NCBI GenBank assembly: GCA_028671895.1
Contig: CM053798.1
Location: 10,879,501 to 10,943,500 of the forward strand
Source: Oenanthe sinensis
Taxonomy: Eukaryota; Streptophyta; Magnoliopsida; Apiales; Apiaceae
Reading direction: 5' to 3'
Length of the DNA: 64,000 nucleotides
The position numbers were made by a program, and so were the translations under genes. The notes beneath the pieces are model-generated. The model was not told the DNA's origin. It was given only the letters and a program-made list of their open reading frames with translations, and did not search any database. This document shows positions 13,134 through 23,985 of this stretch, piece after piece; position 1 is the stretch's first letter, and the number at the start of each line of letters is the position of its first letter.

Positions 13134-14380
13134 TAAGTCATTTCTAAATTTCTTACAACACATACTAATTTATTATAAGTCTATAAATCTATTTATTCAA
13201 AAAAAATATACACAACATTTATTCTATATAAGATTCATTGTTTACTAAAACAAAAAATACAGGCAAAAAATTATTTTTACAACTTATTATTCGAAATTTT
13301 TTCTAAAATGGAAAAAAAGTAAAAAAATTAGAAAATTGAGGAGAAGATTTTCCTGTATTTGTATCACCAGTTTTTTTCTCACTACTAAAACAACAGTCCT
13401 AAAAAAACTACAATAAACATAATATTTTGACCCATATCTTAGCAGGTGTAGGTAAAAAAATAATAGACATCAATTTTTTTTAACCGATGTCTCATAGGCT
13501 TTTAAACAATGTTATTTGACATATTTCTGATGTCTGTACTTAAAATTTCTAACTATATAATATAAATTTCATTTTAATATTGTAATATTACAAAGTTTAA
13601 ATTACATTAAACATATGATACATAAAGTATAAATAGACATAGACATCAGTGTTATAAAGATTAAAGATTAACGATGTCCACAACAATAATTACCATAGGA
13701 TTAACTTTGTTTTTCTTATGCTTCGGTTCTGTGTCACATACTTGCACTTATATAGTCAATTACTTATCCCATATACTATAATATATTATAAGTCATTTCT
13801 AAATTTTTTAGAACACATACTAATTTATTATAAGTCTATTAATCTATTTATTCAAAAAAAAAATATACACAACATTTATTATATATAAGATTCAGATTCA
13901 TTGTTTAATAAGAGAAAAAATACAGGTAAAAAATTGTTTTTACAACTTTTTATTCGAAATTTTTTCTAAAATGGAAAAAAAGTAAAAAAATTAGAAAATT
14001 GAGGAGAAGATTTTGATGTATTTGTATCACCGGTTTTTTTCTCACTTCTAAAACAACAGTACTAAAAACCACACAACTTAAAAAACTAGAATAAACATAA
14101 TATTTTGACCCATATCATAGCAGGTGTAGGTAAAAGAATAATAGACATCAATTTTTTTTAACCGATGTCTCATAGGCTTTTAAACAATGTTATTTGACAT
14201 ATTTCTGATGTCTGTACTTAAAATTTCTAACTATATAATATAAATTTCATTTTAATATTGTAATATTACAAAGTTTAAATTACATTAAACATATGATACA
14301 TAAAGTATAAATAGACATAGACATCGGTGTTATAAAGATTAAAGATTAACGATGTCCACAACAATAATTACCATCGGCTA
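13134..14380. repeat. Tandem duplication, about 656-bp spacing
   Basis: Sequence from 13134 to about 13700 recurs at 13790-14380 (offset about 656 bases): shared strings include the A-rich AAAATGGAAAAAAAGT, TTTGACCCATATC and AACCGATGTCTCATAGG. Similarity extends left past the MITE to about 12820/13740. Noncoding. The GACATC/GATGTC words in both orientations look like the subterminal repeats of CACTA elements. Confidence 0.85.
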
Positions 14381-14583
14381 GAAACCCAATGTGATGTTAA
14401 TGGCCTTATTACACTAAGATACACTTACGGAACAAATATATAAACTTTCACATCGTTATTTTTAGTAAAACTACTGTATTGGATTAAGACAAACCTACAC
14501 TATTTAGTACTTGTATTTTTGTTCTAAAACATGACTAAAAGCACTTTGTATAGGATTTTAAGGACTTAGTTCTAATTGTAATT

Positions 14584-15660
14584 TGTTAAGATAAATTCTT
14601 GGATTGTAATTCAAGATTGTAAATATGATCTTCAAATAAAACCTAGAAGAAGTTCAATCTGATAAGTTGTTGAAGCATTAGAAGTAATAAGGTGACAGAC
14701 AACAAGAATTACAGAAATGAAGAATTTGTCCAAGGCAAGTTGTCGAGAAGTGCAGAATGGAGCATATAGCAAAGTCCAAAAACAAGCTTGCCGTGAAGTC
14801 AAGAATCAGGCATGTCGTGAAGTCAAGAATCAGGCATGTCTTGAAGTCAAAAAAACAAGCTTGTCGTGTAGTCAAGAATCAAATATGTCGTGAAGTCTAG
14901 AATCAGACATGTCGTGAAATCAGAAAAATTAAGTTTGTCGTGAAGTCTGAAATCAAGCTTGCCGTGAAATCTTCAATAAAGTCTATCGGGATGTTTTAGA
15001 ATAGAACATGTCAAGAAGTATGAAGGTTTCATATTCAACTAGAGTTCACGATATCAATACTTAGCTAAATTCATGGAAACTTCCATTATAGACTTGTCAC
15101 CTTATGCACAGATTTGACCAATACTGAGCATGACAGATGCTTCATCTACTTGTCAATTACTTATATTGAAGTTTAAAGAGAGAATGAGATAGAATGGCAG
15201 AAGATAAGGCAGAATCATAGTTTATCATGTACTAAATCTTAACTAGAAATAGAATGTACTAATATGTAAGGATTGTTTTGTCTATTTCTAGTTTTAGCAA
15301 CTCGTTCAGTGGAAAATGTGCATGAAAGATATGTTATCTTTTTAGTTGAGCACATTGCCTCATTGTTCTAGGTTTTGAATATTTGTAATACCTTATTTCT
15401 CTCATCAAGAACAAGAAGCTAAGATTCATCCGTAAATCTCCAATTTGTAACAAATTCAAATCTAATAGAATATTAGATTGAAAGTTAATAGTTGTGTTTT
15501 AAGTCTTTAATTTCACATTTATCTTCAAACCAATTGTTAACTTAATCAAAAACACTTGTTCAAATATATTCTGTAAAATATAAATCTTGTTAAGTAAAAG
15601 AAATTTAAGAAGGGACTTATACATTCACTCCGCGATAAGTCTGTGTTCTCATTCCTAACA
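14584..15660 (+). repeat. Putative solo LTR, copy 1 (1077 bp)
   Basis: Starts TGTTAAG and ends CCTAACA, so TG/CA termini with TGTTA/TAACA inverted ends as in copia LTRs here. The end is preceded by CATTCACTCCGCGATAAG, resembling the tails of other SIRE-type LTRs. No primer-binding site, gag or pol follows. The flanking pentamers (TAATT, TAGTC) are not a clean target duplication. Orientation is inferred from the tail. Confidence 0.45.
14783..14990. repeat. Minisatellite (about 26-30 bp units)
   Basis: Imperfect tandem units of the type GTCGTGAAGTCAAGAATCAG with the alternating ends AAGCTT and CATGTC repeat about seven times inside the putative solo LTR. The same array lies at about 17100-17290 in copy 2. 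Confidence 0.8.
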
Positions 15661-16344
15661 TAGTCTCTAATTATTCAATTAATATTATTTTTTTCAAGAA
15701 ATCAATGTTATATACATAGAAACGACATCCGTTTCTTTAAAAAAGCACTATTATAGAATTAGTTTTGACATCATTTTTTATAACTAAACTGAATATCAGT
15801 TCGTTATGAATTTCGACGTTTTATATACTTAAAGACAACAATTTTTATAAATTTAGCAATGTATTATGTACTTAAATACATCAGTTTATGTGATTAAAAG
15901 ATTGACATCGGTCTTGATGTGCAAATCTGATGTATATCTCTTATACCACATCAGTTTTATAATTTTTTCATGATATTTTTGTTTCTTTAAGACAAAGATT
16001 TTTTATTCGTATTTGTGCTTATGGACATCGATTTATAATAAATAAATGATGTTATGTATTCTTATTTACATAAAAAAAATTTGTATGTGATGTCTATTTT
16101 TCTTATTTATATCATATAACCTTTGTACAACTATCATTACTAAAAACCTGATATTGTACCACTATCAAACCAAGATAGTTAAAGGTCAACCTTCATTACC
16201 AAAGAAATGTATTGATCTTATACATTATTTATCAAAATAAACATCCACTTGATGCAAAACCAAATAAGGTAGCTACATTTTCAAGTTCTAATATAAGCAA
16301 CCTCTAAAAACTCCTATTACGGCAATATTACCAAAACAAACTAA

Positions 16345-16560
16345 ATGTTCACCAGCCACAAACCTTCTTGAACTCATAGAAATCGTTATCGTAATCACCC
16401 CTATTATATGTTTCTTCACAAACTCTAACCGTTTCTCATGGATCAATCAGCTTGAAGTAGGGCATATACTACCAACAGATGACCCATATTAACCGAGAAT
16501 CTATTGAAATTAAAGCAGCGTGCACATAGGCATGGAATTTTCTTAGGATTAACAACATTT
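16345..16560 (-). pseudogene. CACTA transposase N-terminal domain remnant, copy 1
   Basis: On the minus strand the sequence reads VVNPKKIPCLCARCFNF, the Cys-X-Cys-X2-Cys part of the transposase-associated domain that sits at the N-terminus of CACTA transposases. After further frame changes come EETYNRGDYDNDFYEF-like residues. The beginning of the domain is cut off by the tandem duplication junction at 16560. No catalytic DDE region follows. Recognition rests on family knowledge and eye alignment with copy 2. Confidence 0.6.
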
Positions 16561-16901
16561 ATGATGTCTGTACTTAAAATTTCTAACTATATAATATAAA
16601 TTTCATTTTAATATTGTAATATTACAAAGTTTAAATTACATTAAACATATGATACATAAAGTATAAATAGACATAGACATCGGTGTTATAAAGATTAAAG
16701 ATTAACGATGTCCACAACAATAATTACCATCGGCCAGAAACCCAGTGTGATGTTAATGGCCTTGTACACTAAGATACACTTACGGAACATATATATAAAC
16801 TTTCACATCGTTATTTTTAGTAAAATTACTATATTGGATCAAGACAAACCAACACTATTTAGTACTTGTATTTTTATTCTAAAACATGACTAAAAGAAAT
16901 T

Positions 16902-17976
16902 TGTTATGATAAATTCTTAGATTATAATTCAAGAATGTGAATATGATCTTCAAATAAAGCCTAGAAGAAGTTCAATGTGATTACTTGTTTAAGCATAGAA
17001 GTAATAAGGTGATAGACAATAAGAATTACAACAATGAAGAATTTGTCCAAGGCAAGTTGTCGATAAGTGGAGAATGGAGCATATAACAAAGTCCAAAAAC
17101 AACCTTGCCGTGAAGTCAAGAATCAGGCATGTCGTGAATTCAAGAATAAGGCATGTCTTGTAGTCAAAAAAACAAGCTTGTCGTGTAGTCAAGAATCAAA
17201 CATGTCATGAAGTCTAGAATCAGACATGTCGTGAAATCAGAAAAATCAAGCTTGTCGTGAAGTCTGAAATCAAGTCTGCCGCGAAGACTTCAATGAAGTC
17301 TATCGAGATGTTTTAGAATAGAACATGTAAAGAAGTATGAAGGTTTCATAATCAACTATAGTTCACGATATCAATACATAGCTAAATTCATGGAAACTTC
17401 CATTGTAGACTTGTCACCTTTATGCACAGGTTTGACCAATACTGAGCATGACAGATGCTTCCTTTACTTGTATGTTACTTATATGAAAGTTTGAAGAGAG
17501 AACAAGAAAGAATGGTAGAAGATAAGGCAAAATCAGTAGTTTTCATGTAATAAGTCTTAGCTAGAAATAGAATGTACTAATATTTAAGGATTGTTTTGTC
17601 TATTTCTAGTTTTAGCAACTCGTTCAGTGGAGCACCTGCATGCAAGATATGTTATCTTTTTAGTTGAGCACATTGCCTCATTCTTCTAGGTTTTGAATAT
17701 TTGTAATATATTATTTCTCTCATAAAAAATAAGAAGTTAAAATTCATCCTTGAATCTCAGATTTGTAAATGCAAATCTAATAAAATATTAGATTGAAAGT
17801 TAATAGTTGTATTTTAAGTCTTTAATTTCGCATTTATCTTCAAACCAATTGTTAACATAATCAAAAAAACTTGTTCAAATATATTCTGTAAAATATAAAT
17901 CTTGTTAAGTAAAAGAAATTTAAGAATGGACTTATACATTCACTCCCCGATAAGTCATGTGTTCTCATTCCTAACA
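16902..17976 (+). repeat. Putative solo LTR, copy 2 (1075 bp)
   Basis: Second copy of the LTR-like unit carried by the 2.36-kb duplication: starts TGTTATG, ends CCTAACA. It differs from copy 1 by scattered substitutions and small indels. The sequence left of it lacks about 44 bases present before copy 1. Confidence 0.45.
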
Positions 17977-18699
17977 TAGTTTCTAATTATTCAATAAACA
18001 TTATTTTTTTCAAGAAATCAATGTTATATACATAGAAACGACATGGGTTTCTTTAAGAAAGCACTATTATATAATTAGTTTTGACATCATTTGTTATAAC
18101 TAAACTGATGTGAATAGCCGATATAGACATCAGTTCATTTTGAATTTCGACGTTTTATATATTTAAGACAACAATTTTTATAAACTTAGCAAAGTATTAT
18201 GTACTTAAATACATCAGTTTATAGAACTGGGTGATGTGATTAAAAGATTGACATTGGTCTTGATGTTCAAATATGATGTATATCTCTTATACCACATCAT
18301 TTTTATAATTCTTTCATGATATTTTTGTTTCTCTAAGACAAAGTTTTTTTTATAATAAAATGTTCACATTTGTGCTTATGGACATCGGTTTATATTAAAT
18401 AAAAGATGTTATATTATTCTTATTTACATAATTTTCTTATTGTATGTGATGTTAACTTTTCTTCTTTACATCATATACCCTATGTGCAACTATCATTACT
18501 AAAAACTTAATATTGTACCACTATCAAATCAAGATAGTTAAAGGTCAACCTTCATTACCAAAGAAACGTATTGATCTTATACATTTTTTATCAAAATAAA
18601 CATCCACTTAATGCAAAACCAAATAAGGTAGCTACATTTTCAAGTTCTAACATAAGCAACCTCTAAAAACTCCTATTGCCGCCATATTACCAAAACAAA

Positions 18700-19009
18700 C
18701 TAAATGTTCACAGCCACAAACCTTCTTGAATTCATAGAAATCGTTATCATAATCGCTCATATTATATACTTCTTCACAAACTCTAACCGTTTCTTATGGA
18801 TCAATTAGCTTGAAGTAGGGCATGTACTACCAACAGATGAACCATATTATGTACTCTAACCGAGAATTTTTTGAAATTAACGCAGCATGCACATAGGCAT
18901 GAAATTTTCTTAGGATTAACAGCATTTCTTCTGCGTACATCAAGAAATTTTCAACCACAATTCCATATTCTAAACAATCTTTATCTTCCGAAATCCATGA
19001 CTTATTCAT
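18700..19009 (-). pseudogene. CACTA transposase N-terminal domain remnant, copy 2
   Basis: A Met-initiated frame at 19009 reads MNKSWISEDKDCLEYG and then VENFLMYAEE, the start of the transposase-associated domain. A frameshift near 18925 moves the rest (AVNPKKISCLCARCVNF) to another frame, giving the expected Cys-X-Cys-X2-Cys signature. It would be the first coding exon of a minus-strand CACTA transposase. B's insertion at 19395 lies about 385 bp upstream of it. Nothing of the DDE core is present. Confidence 0.65.
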
Positions 19010-19394
19010 ATTTGCAGAAACTATGACTAAAAGGTACCTACTGATGTGTAGAAATACTGCAAATGCACAGTGGTTAATTGTAGCAATCTTAGATCGATCA
19101 TCAGAGACTTTGAAATTTTCAAACCCTAATAAATAAATCAGGCAGACTTGTCAAATAGTTGTGAGAGAAGAGTTTTAAACTAATAAGCAAATATGATCAA
19201 ATAAATATGGAAAATCTAGGAATCCGAATCCATGCAATTAATATCCAAATTGTCCTAAAAATCAACTCTCTTTCTTCAAAAATCAAATATCAATTAACGA
19301 GACATGCATATATTATCAAATTTATTATCTAACTATAACCCATCAAAACTTAATGGAGCAAGCATATGCTATGAAAAATAAATTTGGTAATAAT
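19010..19394. other. Noncoding flank left of element B
   Basis: AT-rich sequence between the transposase remnant and element B's left LTR, possibly CACTA 5' sequence. Its last five bases ATAAT pair with ATGAT at 43319-43323 as B's target duplication, with one mismatch. Nothing else is recognised. Confidence 0.5.
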
Positions 19395-20616
19395 TGTTAG
19401 GTCCAAAGTGTTGTAGAGGGGGGGGGGGTGAATACAACTGTTTCAAATAATGATGGAATATAAAATAAATGCAGGTAATAAATGATGACACAAAATTTCA
19501 AGAATATATCTTTATATTCATTGAAGGATTTGTTACAACATTCATAAAAGGATCATAATCAGTTGAACAATAAATATAGCAATTAAAGTTGATTCAACTG
19601 ATTCTCTCTCACTTTCTTTTTACAGTAAATGCTCTCTTCAAAAAATACACAGTAGAAAAATACAGAGATTGCTTAAAAGTCTAATACAAATAAAAACAAA
19701 GTGCTGCTTTTATAATGTCTTGTAGTCTTGATCTTGTCCTTTTTGTGTACGTGGCCCAATCAGGAACTCGACAACAAAAAGTACTTTCCCAACTACTCTG
19801 GATCAACCGTTCACAATAAGCCACTTGTCCCTTGAACATTAAATGCTACATATAGACCCGCATCTCGATCTCGGCCTGGACCCATCTCGATCTCGATCTT
19901 GGTCCATAATCTCGATCTCGATCTCGGTCTATAATCTCGATCTCGATCTCGGTCTATAATCTCGATCTCGATTTGCCGTGGATCGAGATTTGCCTTGCCA
20001 TATTTTACTTCAATTATCAATCTCGATCCGCATCTCGATCTGCTGTGGATCGACATTTGCCTTAGCAAATATGCACTCATCCTATGATGACTTTCTTTAG
20101 TGACTAATTATGGATTAACCTTTATGAGCAAGTTTCCCTAGCTTCTTCAATTTCTTTTCCTTACTCAATTCAAATGAGATCTTCTATTACTGACATGAAC
20201 TTGCCTCCAATGTCCTGACACTTGATGCAGTGGTCTGGTTCATAAGTGACTAGTCTTGAAAGGGGTTCTTGCTTCTGAATGTCAGTTCTCATTTGTTGAT
20301 TAATCTTTACATTATCCAGTTGTTGAGATGCATTACATGAAATCACTTTGGTCTTCTTGATACTTCTTTGGCATTGATTTGATTCTCCATTAGATAAGTT
20401 AGGGCATGAGCAATACTGAGATTGAACTTCTTCTCACTTAGGCATTCTGGACTAATCAAATTAGTTACTTGTAGTTACCAAGTATCATTACCATTTCTTC
20501 AGTTGATTGATTCCATGTGCTTCTTCAGTTTCTCTTGTTTTGCTGTTGTTTTATCTTTTACCTAGTTGAGTTACATAGTAATTAAGTGTTACAAGTTAGT
20601 ACACCTATGCCTTTCA
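19395..20616 (-). repeat. 3' LTR of element B (1222 bp)
   Basis: Plus-strand reads TGTTAGGTCC...GCCTTTCA. Matches 42084-43318. It has a minus-strand TATAAAA box at 19708-19714 and a CTCGATC-rich block at 19858-20050. Its inner edge abuts the polypurine tract. Confidence 0.95.
19858..20050. repeat. CTCGATC-type short repeats in B's 3' LTR
   Basis: Runs of ATCTCGATCTCGGTCT-like units separated by CATAAT, ending with TCTGCTGTGGATCGACATTT. The other LTR carries the same block (42545-42750) with a 12-bp unit gain. A small ORF track over this block is a by-product of the repeat. Confidence 0.9.
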
Positions 20617-20630
20617 ATCTCCCCCTATTT
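20617..20630 (-). other. Polypurine tract of element B
   Basis: On the minus strand AAATAGGGGGAGAT directly precedes the 3' LTR start TGAAAGGC, the primer position for plus-strand DNA synthesis. Confidence 0.88.
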
Positions 20631-21078
20631 GATTGTCTAACAGTGACAACCAAATTCACAATGAGGATAACTCAACTAACCAGGGACTGAAAAAGATAAA
20701 CTAACATTCATAAACGATCATGTCAACTTACATAATGCTTGGCTTGATTAACTAACTTCATGTCTATCACTGATACTTCAAGTGCCAAAATTGGACACCT
20801 GTTGGCTCGATCAAATGGCTTCATGCTCTTCTAGAGATTTTCTCTAAGTACTTAAGAACACGGTCCACTCAATCTTCAATTATCCTTCTGAAGTCCTTTT
20901 AGCAGTATTACCACCGCCGAACTTCGCGAAATAATTGACGCCTAATATAAACCAGTTTCAAGACACTTAGCTAACTAACTTCTACCTTACACTACACAAG
21001 AAAATAGATAATGTACTTACAATGCAGGAAAATAAGAAAACACATTACAACGCAAAGAAACATTACAAGCTTAATACA

Positions 21079-23982
21079 TTAAAATCTCGATTTCTTGCGC
21101 TCCTCTTCCTCACGAGCTTTCTTCTTGGCTGCCTTTTCTTTCTTCATGAACTCAGGGTTGCAGACTTCATCCATTCTTTTCTTGAGAAGATTAAGTCCTT
21201 CTACTTCCACATGATTTCTGATCTTATAATCTCGAAACAACCTCAACCATCTTTCAACCATGCTGCGAGTGGTAAGCTTCGTGGGAATGTCTTCAAATCT
21301 CAGCTTGATGACTTTGTCAGGATACCCCTTTTCACCTTTCTTCCTTATGACCAGCTGCTTAGGGTATCCAATGACAATAGCAGTGGTGCGTTGCTGTAAC
21401 CTCTGAATGTCTAGCTGTTGTCTTCTCTTACAGAAGTTATCAAATGTGAACCTTAGATAATCCTGATCAAACTCGTCAACATCATCCATTTCATCAATCA
21501 ATTCCCTTATGATACACAGTGTTTCATGACTGTGTTCTGCAAAGATGTCGTACTTGATTTCAATGACGGTTTCCACCTGATGCTTGTCTGTGTAGATTAG
21601 CAGATCATTTTCATTCTCAGCTTTGCTTTTGACAAACTTGACATTTGCACCAACCACTGCACTAGCTTCCTCCCTTATTTCTCCTTCTTCAGGAATGTCT
21701 ACTCTCGGATCTCCGTATCTCTGCACATACTCTTTTATTGCCTCTTCTTGCTGCTCGAATGCATAGTCTTCAGGCTCCTTCTTAACCACTGGTAGTTTGG
21801 CTTCAGGCAACTTGTATCTAACATCTTGCCTTCTTATCAACTTCTCCAAGTCCTTAGCCACCAGCTTCTTTTCCTTTGTTAGGAAACCTTTTGAGAGGAC
21901 TAGCTTTGCAACTGCCTTCAGTACATTTACGTTCGGAATCAGTTTCGAGTCATGCAGATTTTCAATCCTCAAGACCTTGTCATGGACATATCTGATCTGA
22001 TAGGGATTTAGAATAATGTCAACCCCTCTGTCTTCAGCCATCTTCAATAGTTTATCTTTAAACAGTACTCCAGTCTTGATAGAGGTGTCTACCTTGTGAG
22101 CATATTCTACCAGTTCACTAGCATCCCTTTCATGGAAGAATGCTTCATCAACCATACACGGCTCGATTCTTGTTATAGGTGCCCAAGTAATCATCAGACT
22201 CCATGCCTTCTCCTTGAATATAACTTGAACAGAGGTGCATCCCTGTCTTATACAGTTTAGATAGTTCAGAAGCCCAGGGTTTAGATTTTCTAGCTTGTGG
22301 AGAAGGAAACTCAATCTTTCTGAGTCAGGAGCATAGGCTTTTGGCCCAACTAAGGCTTCTCTTGCCTTGTCCCACTCGGGACCTTCCTTCCTTATGTCAG
22401 CCTGGACCTTAGGATCTTTGATCTTTTGCATTTCATACTCATGCTGAGTTTTCTGAGCCACTCTCTTCTCTTTTACCATTAGTTCCTTTTCCACGATTCC
22501 TTGAAGCACTTCTTCATTCACTCTTTTTCTGGCTTCCCTGAAAATCTCTTCTTGCATCTCCGCTTCTTTCGCTACTTCATCAACTTCTTTTTCCGGCACA
22601 TGCTCGTCAGCAACCGAGTGGTCTCCTGCATCACCTGCAACAGATCCGCCAAGATTTAGACCTCTTTCTTGTTCCCACTCTCTTGCCCGTTGCTCGAGTC
22701 TCGACCTCCTTTCCACTAAGGCTTCTACATCCATCTCATCATCATCAGAATCTTCAATAAAGTCTCCCATAAATACATCGACGAGAGGTGTTTCTTTCTC
22801 AGCTCCTGCTTCTTCAACTACCATCTTCTGCTTGCCTTTGTCTTTAAAAGCCGGTTGAGCCTCCTCCACCTTTTCACCAGATTTGTTTGAGGACTCGATC
22901 ACCGGACCCTTATTAGTCAGCTTTTTCAGACCCTGATCCTCCTTCTCCCCCTTAGGTGGGTTATCCTCATCAGGAGCATCATCATCATTGTTATCGTCAC
23001 CACCACCACCGGTTGAAGGACCAGGTCCAGCCTTGTTACGTCCAAAGACAGCATCAAGTAATTCATTTAGCTTCATCCAGACTTGAGACATGCCATGAGT
23101 GACATCATCTACTGACCGCCCAACCTCCACCTGTACCAATCCAAGATTGTTTATCTTGTCAATCAACTGATTTTGAACGGCAATCAGGTTCTCCATGAAC
23201 TGTGCTCCAACCTCCAATCTTCCAGAGTGGGAAGAGACAGCAGCAGTAACACCAGCAACACCAGCCTCCAAAACCTCCACCTTCTTCAGTAGATCCTGCA
23301 ATGTAAGGGACGGTGTTTGGCTTGGGTTAAACTGTTTACTCTCGCCGGGTTCTGTTTCACTCAAGATCCCTAAAGAGAAGGGATCTACTCTCCCTGTCTC
23401 TCCCTCGTGTTTAGAACCTAACAGAACTAGAGCCTCATCCACTAGTCGCTGGGGACTAGCGGTGAGTTGGTCGGCGATATCGGTCAGTGAGACTGAACCT
23501 TTAAACGCTGTGTCTACGTTAGGAGATGGCGTTATGACCATGTCATCCCCTTGTTCACCAAGAACCTTTTCTGGTTCGCTGGGCTGTTCTGGAGGCGTAG
23601 ACCCACCAGTCACCAGATGTCGTTGCTCTGCGAGCAACTTGTTTTCTGATTTAGATGGGGAAGAGTCATCCGTGCTGGATTCGACAGACTCTTTCTCATA
23701 TAAACTTCCTGAGATTCTAGCATCAGAAGTGCTAGTCTCAGTTTGCCATTCCCCTTCCGAGAAATTGCTCAAAGAGCCCTGAGCGGACAACTCAGGGGAG
23801 GTAGGGTCAGCTCCTATTGGCTGTTGAGATGAACCCCCTCCGTGACTCTCACCAACATGCCTAGGCGAGTGCGAATGTGTTGGAATATTTAGGAGAGGTG
23901 AGCCACCAATGTGAGGTGTGGTGGCTGTGAGAGGTGAACTATCCCTAACAGGTTGCGCAGTTGCCACTGGGATAGAATCCAT
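21079..23982 (-). CDS. Element B 3' ORF2, 967 residues, function unknown
   Basis: Intact 967-codon frame downstream of pol, beginning three bases after the stop of ORF1 and in the same frame. Visible layout: Ser/Pro/Thr-rich, probably disordered N-terminus (1-220); a predicted coiled-coil-like helix region (about 226-312); an acidic Gly/Asp tract (about 325-343); a second acidic patch (about 408-420); a long charged helical stretch (425-545); a compact C-terminal region (550-945); and a very basic tail (KKEKAAKKKAREEEERKK). I see no signal peptide, membrane span or Cys-rich ectodomain, so it does not look like an envelope. The basic tail could direct it to the nucleus. Position matches the 'env-like' ORF of SIRE elements. 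I do not recognise a family; the frame is uninterrupted although pol is broken. Confidence 0.72.
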   Translation of the reverse strand: MDSIPVATAQPVRDSSPLTATTPHIGGSPLLNIPTHSHSPRHVGESHGGGSSQQPIGADPTSPELSAQGSLSNFSEGEWQTETSTSDARISGSLYEKESVESSTDDSSPSKSENKLLAEQRHLVTGGSTPPEQPSEPEKVLGEQGDDMVITPSPNVDTAFKGSVSLTDIADQLTASPQRLVDEALVLLGSKHEGETGRVDPFSLGILSETEPGESKQFNPSQTPSLTLQDLLKKVEVLEAGVAGVTAAVSSHSGRLEVGAQFMENLIAVQNQLIDKINNLGLVQVEVGRSVDDVTHGMSQVWMKLNELLDAVFGRNKAGPGPSTGGGGDDNNDDDAPDEDNPPKGEKEDQGLKKLTNKGPVIESSNKSGEKVEEAQPAFKDKGKQKMVVEEAGAEKETPLVDVFMGDFIEDSDDDEMDVEALVERRSRLEQRAREWEQERGLNLGGSVAGDAGDHSVADEHVPEKEVDEVAKEAEMQEEIFREARKRVNEEVLQGIVEKELMVKEKRVAQKTQHEYEMQKIKDPKVQADIRKEGPEWDKAREALVGPKAYAPDSERLSFLLHKLENLNPGLLNYLNCIRQGCTSVQVIFKEKAWSLMITWAPITRIEPCMVDEAFFHERDASELVEYAHKVDTSIKTGVLFKDKLLKMAEDRGVDIILNPYQIRYVHDKVLRIENLHDSKLIPNVNVLKAVAKLVLSKGFLTKEKKLVAKDLEKLIRRQDVRYKLPEAKLPVVKKEPEDYAFEQQEEAIKEYVQRYGDPRVDIPEEGEIREEASAVVGANVKFVKSKAENENDLLIYTDKHQVETVIEIKYDIFAEHSHETLCIIRELIDEMDDVDEFDQDYLRFTFDNFCKRRQQLDIQRLQQRTTAIVIGYPKQLVIRKKGEKGYPDKVIKLRFEDIPTKLTTRSMVERWLRLFRDYKIRNHVEVEGLNLLKKRMDEVCNPEFMKKEKAAKKKAREEEERKKSRF

Positions 23983-23985
23983 CTT

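Larger units (their letters stand above)
14206..18915. repeat. 2.36-kb tandem duplication (14206-16560 and 16562-18915)
   Basis: The two halves align in the same order from TGATGTCTGTAC at 14206 and 16564, through the solo LTR, to the transposase remnant (AGGATTAACAACATTT at about 16545; AGGATTAACAGCATTT at about 18910). The first copy breaks off there into the second; the second continues into more transposase sequence. By eye they are roughly 93% identical with small indels. TGATGTCTGTAC also occurs near 13528, inside the smaller duplication. Confidence 0.85.
13440..19009 (-). mobile_element. CACTA (En/Spm)-derived region, decayed
   Basis: Words such as GACATCGGT, ACCGATGTC and GATGTCC recur in both orientations over 13.4-18.5 kb, as in CACTA subterminal regions, and two remnants of a transposase N-terminal domain lie at its right side on the minus strand (16345-16560 and 18700-19009). 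No intact transposase and no convincing paired CACTA termini are seen; solo LTRs and duplications have broken it up. The limits given are those of the recognisable words and remnants. Confidence 0.45.

Noticed and set aside
19811..20080. ORF over the CTCGATC block (also 42477-42833)
   Set aside because: Arises only because the 6-bp repeat (GATCTC) stays open; composition is repetitive Asp/Arg/Ile and both lie in LTRs.
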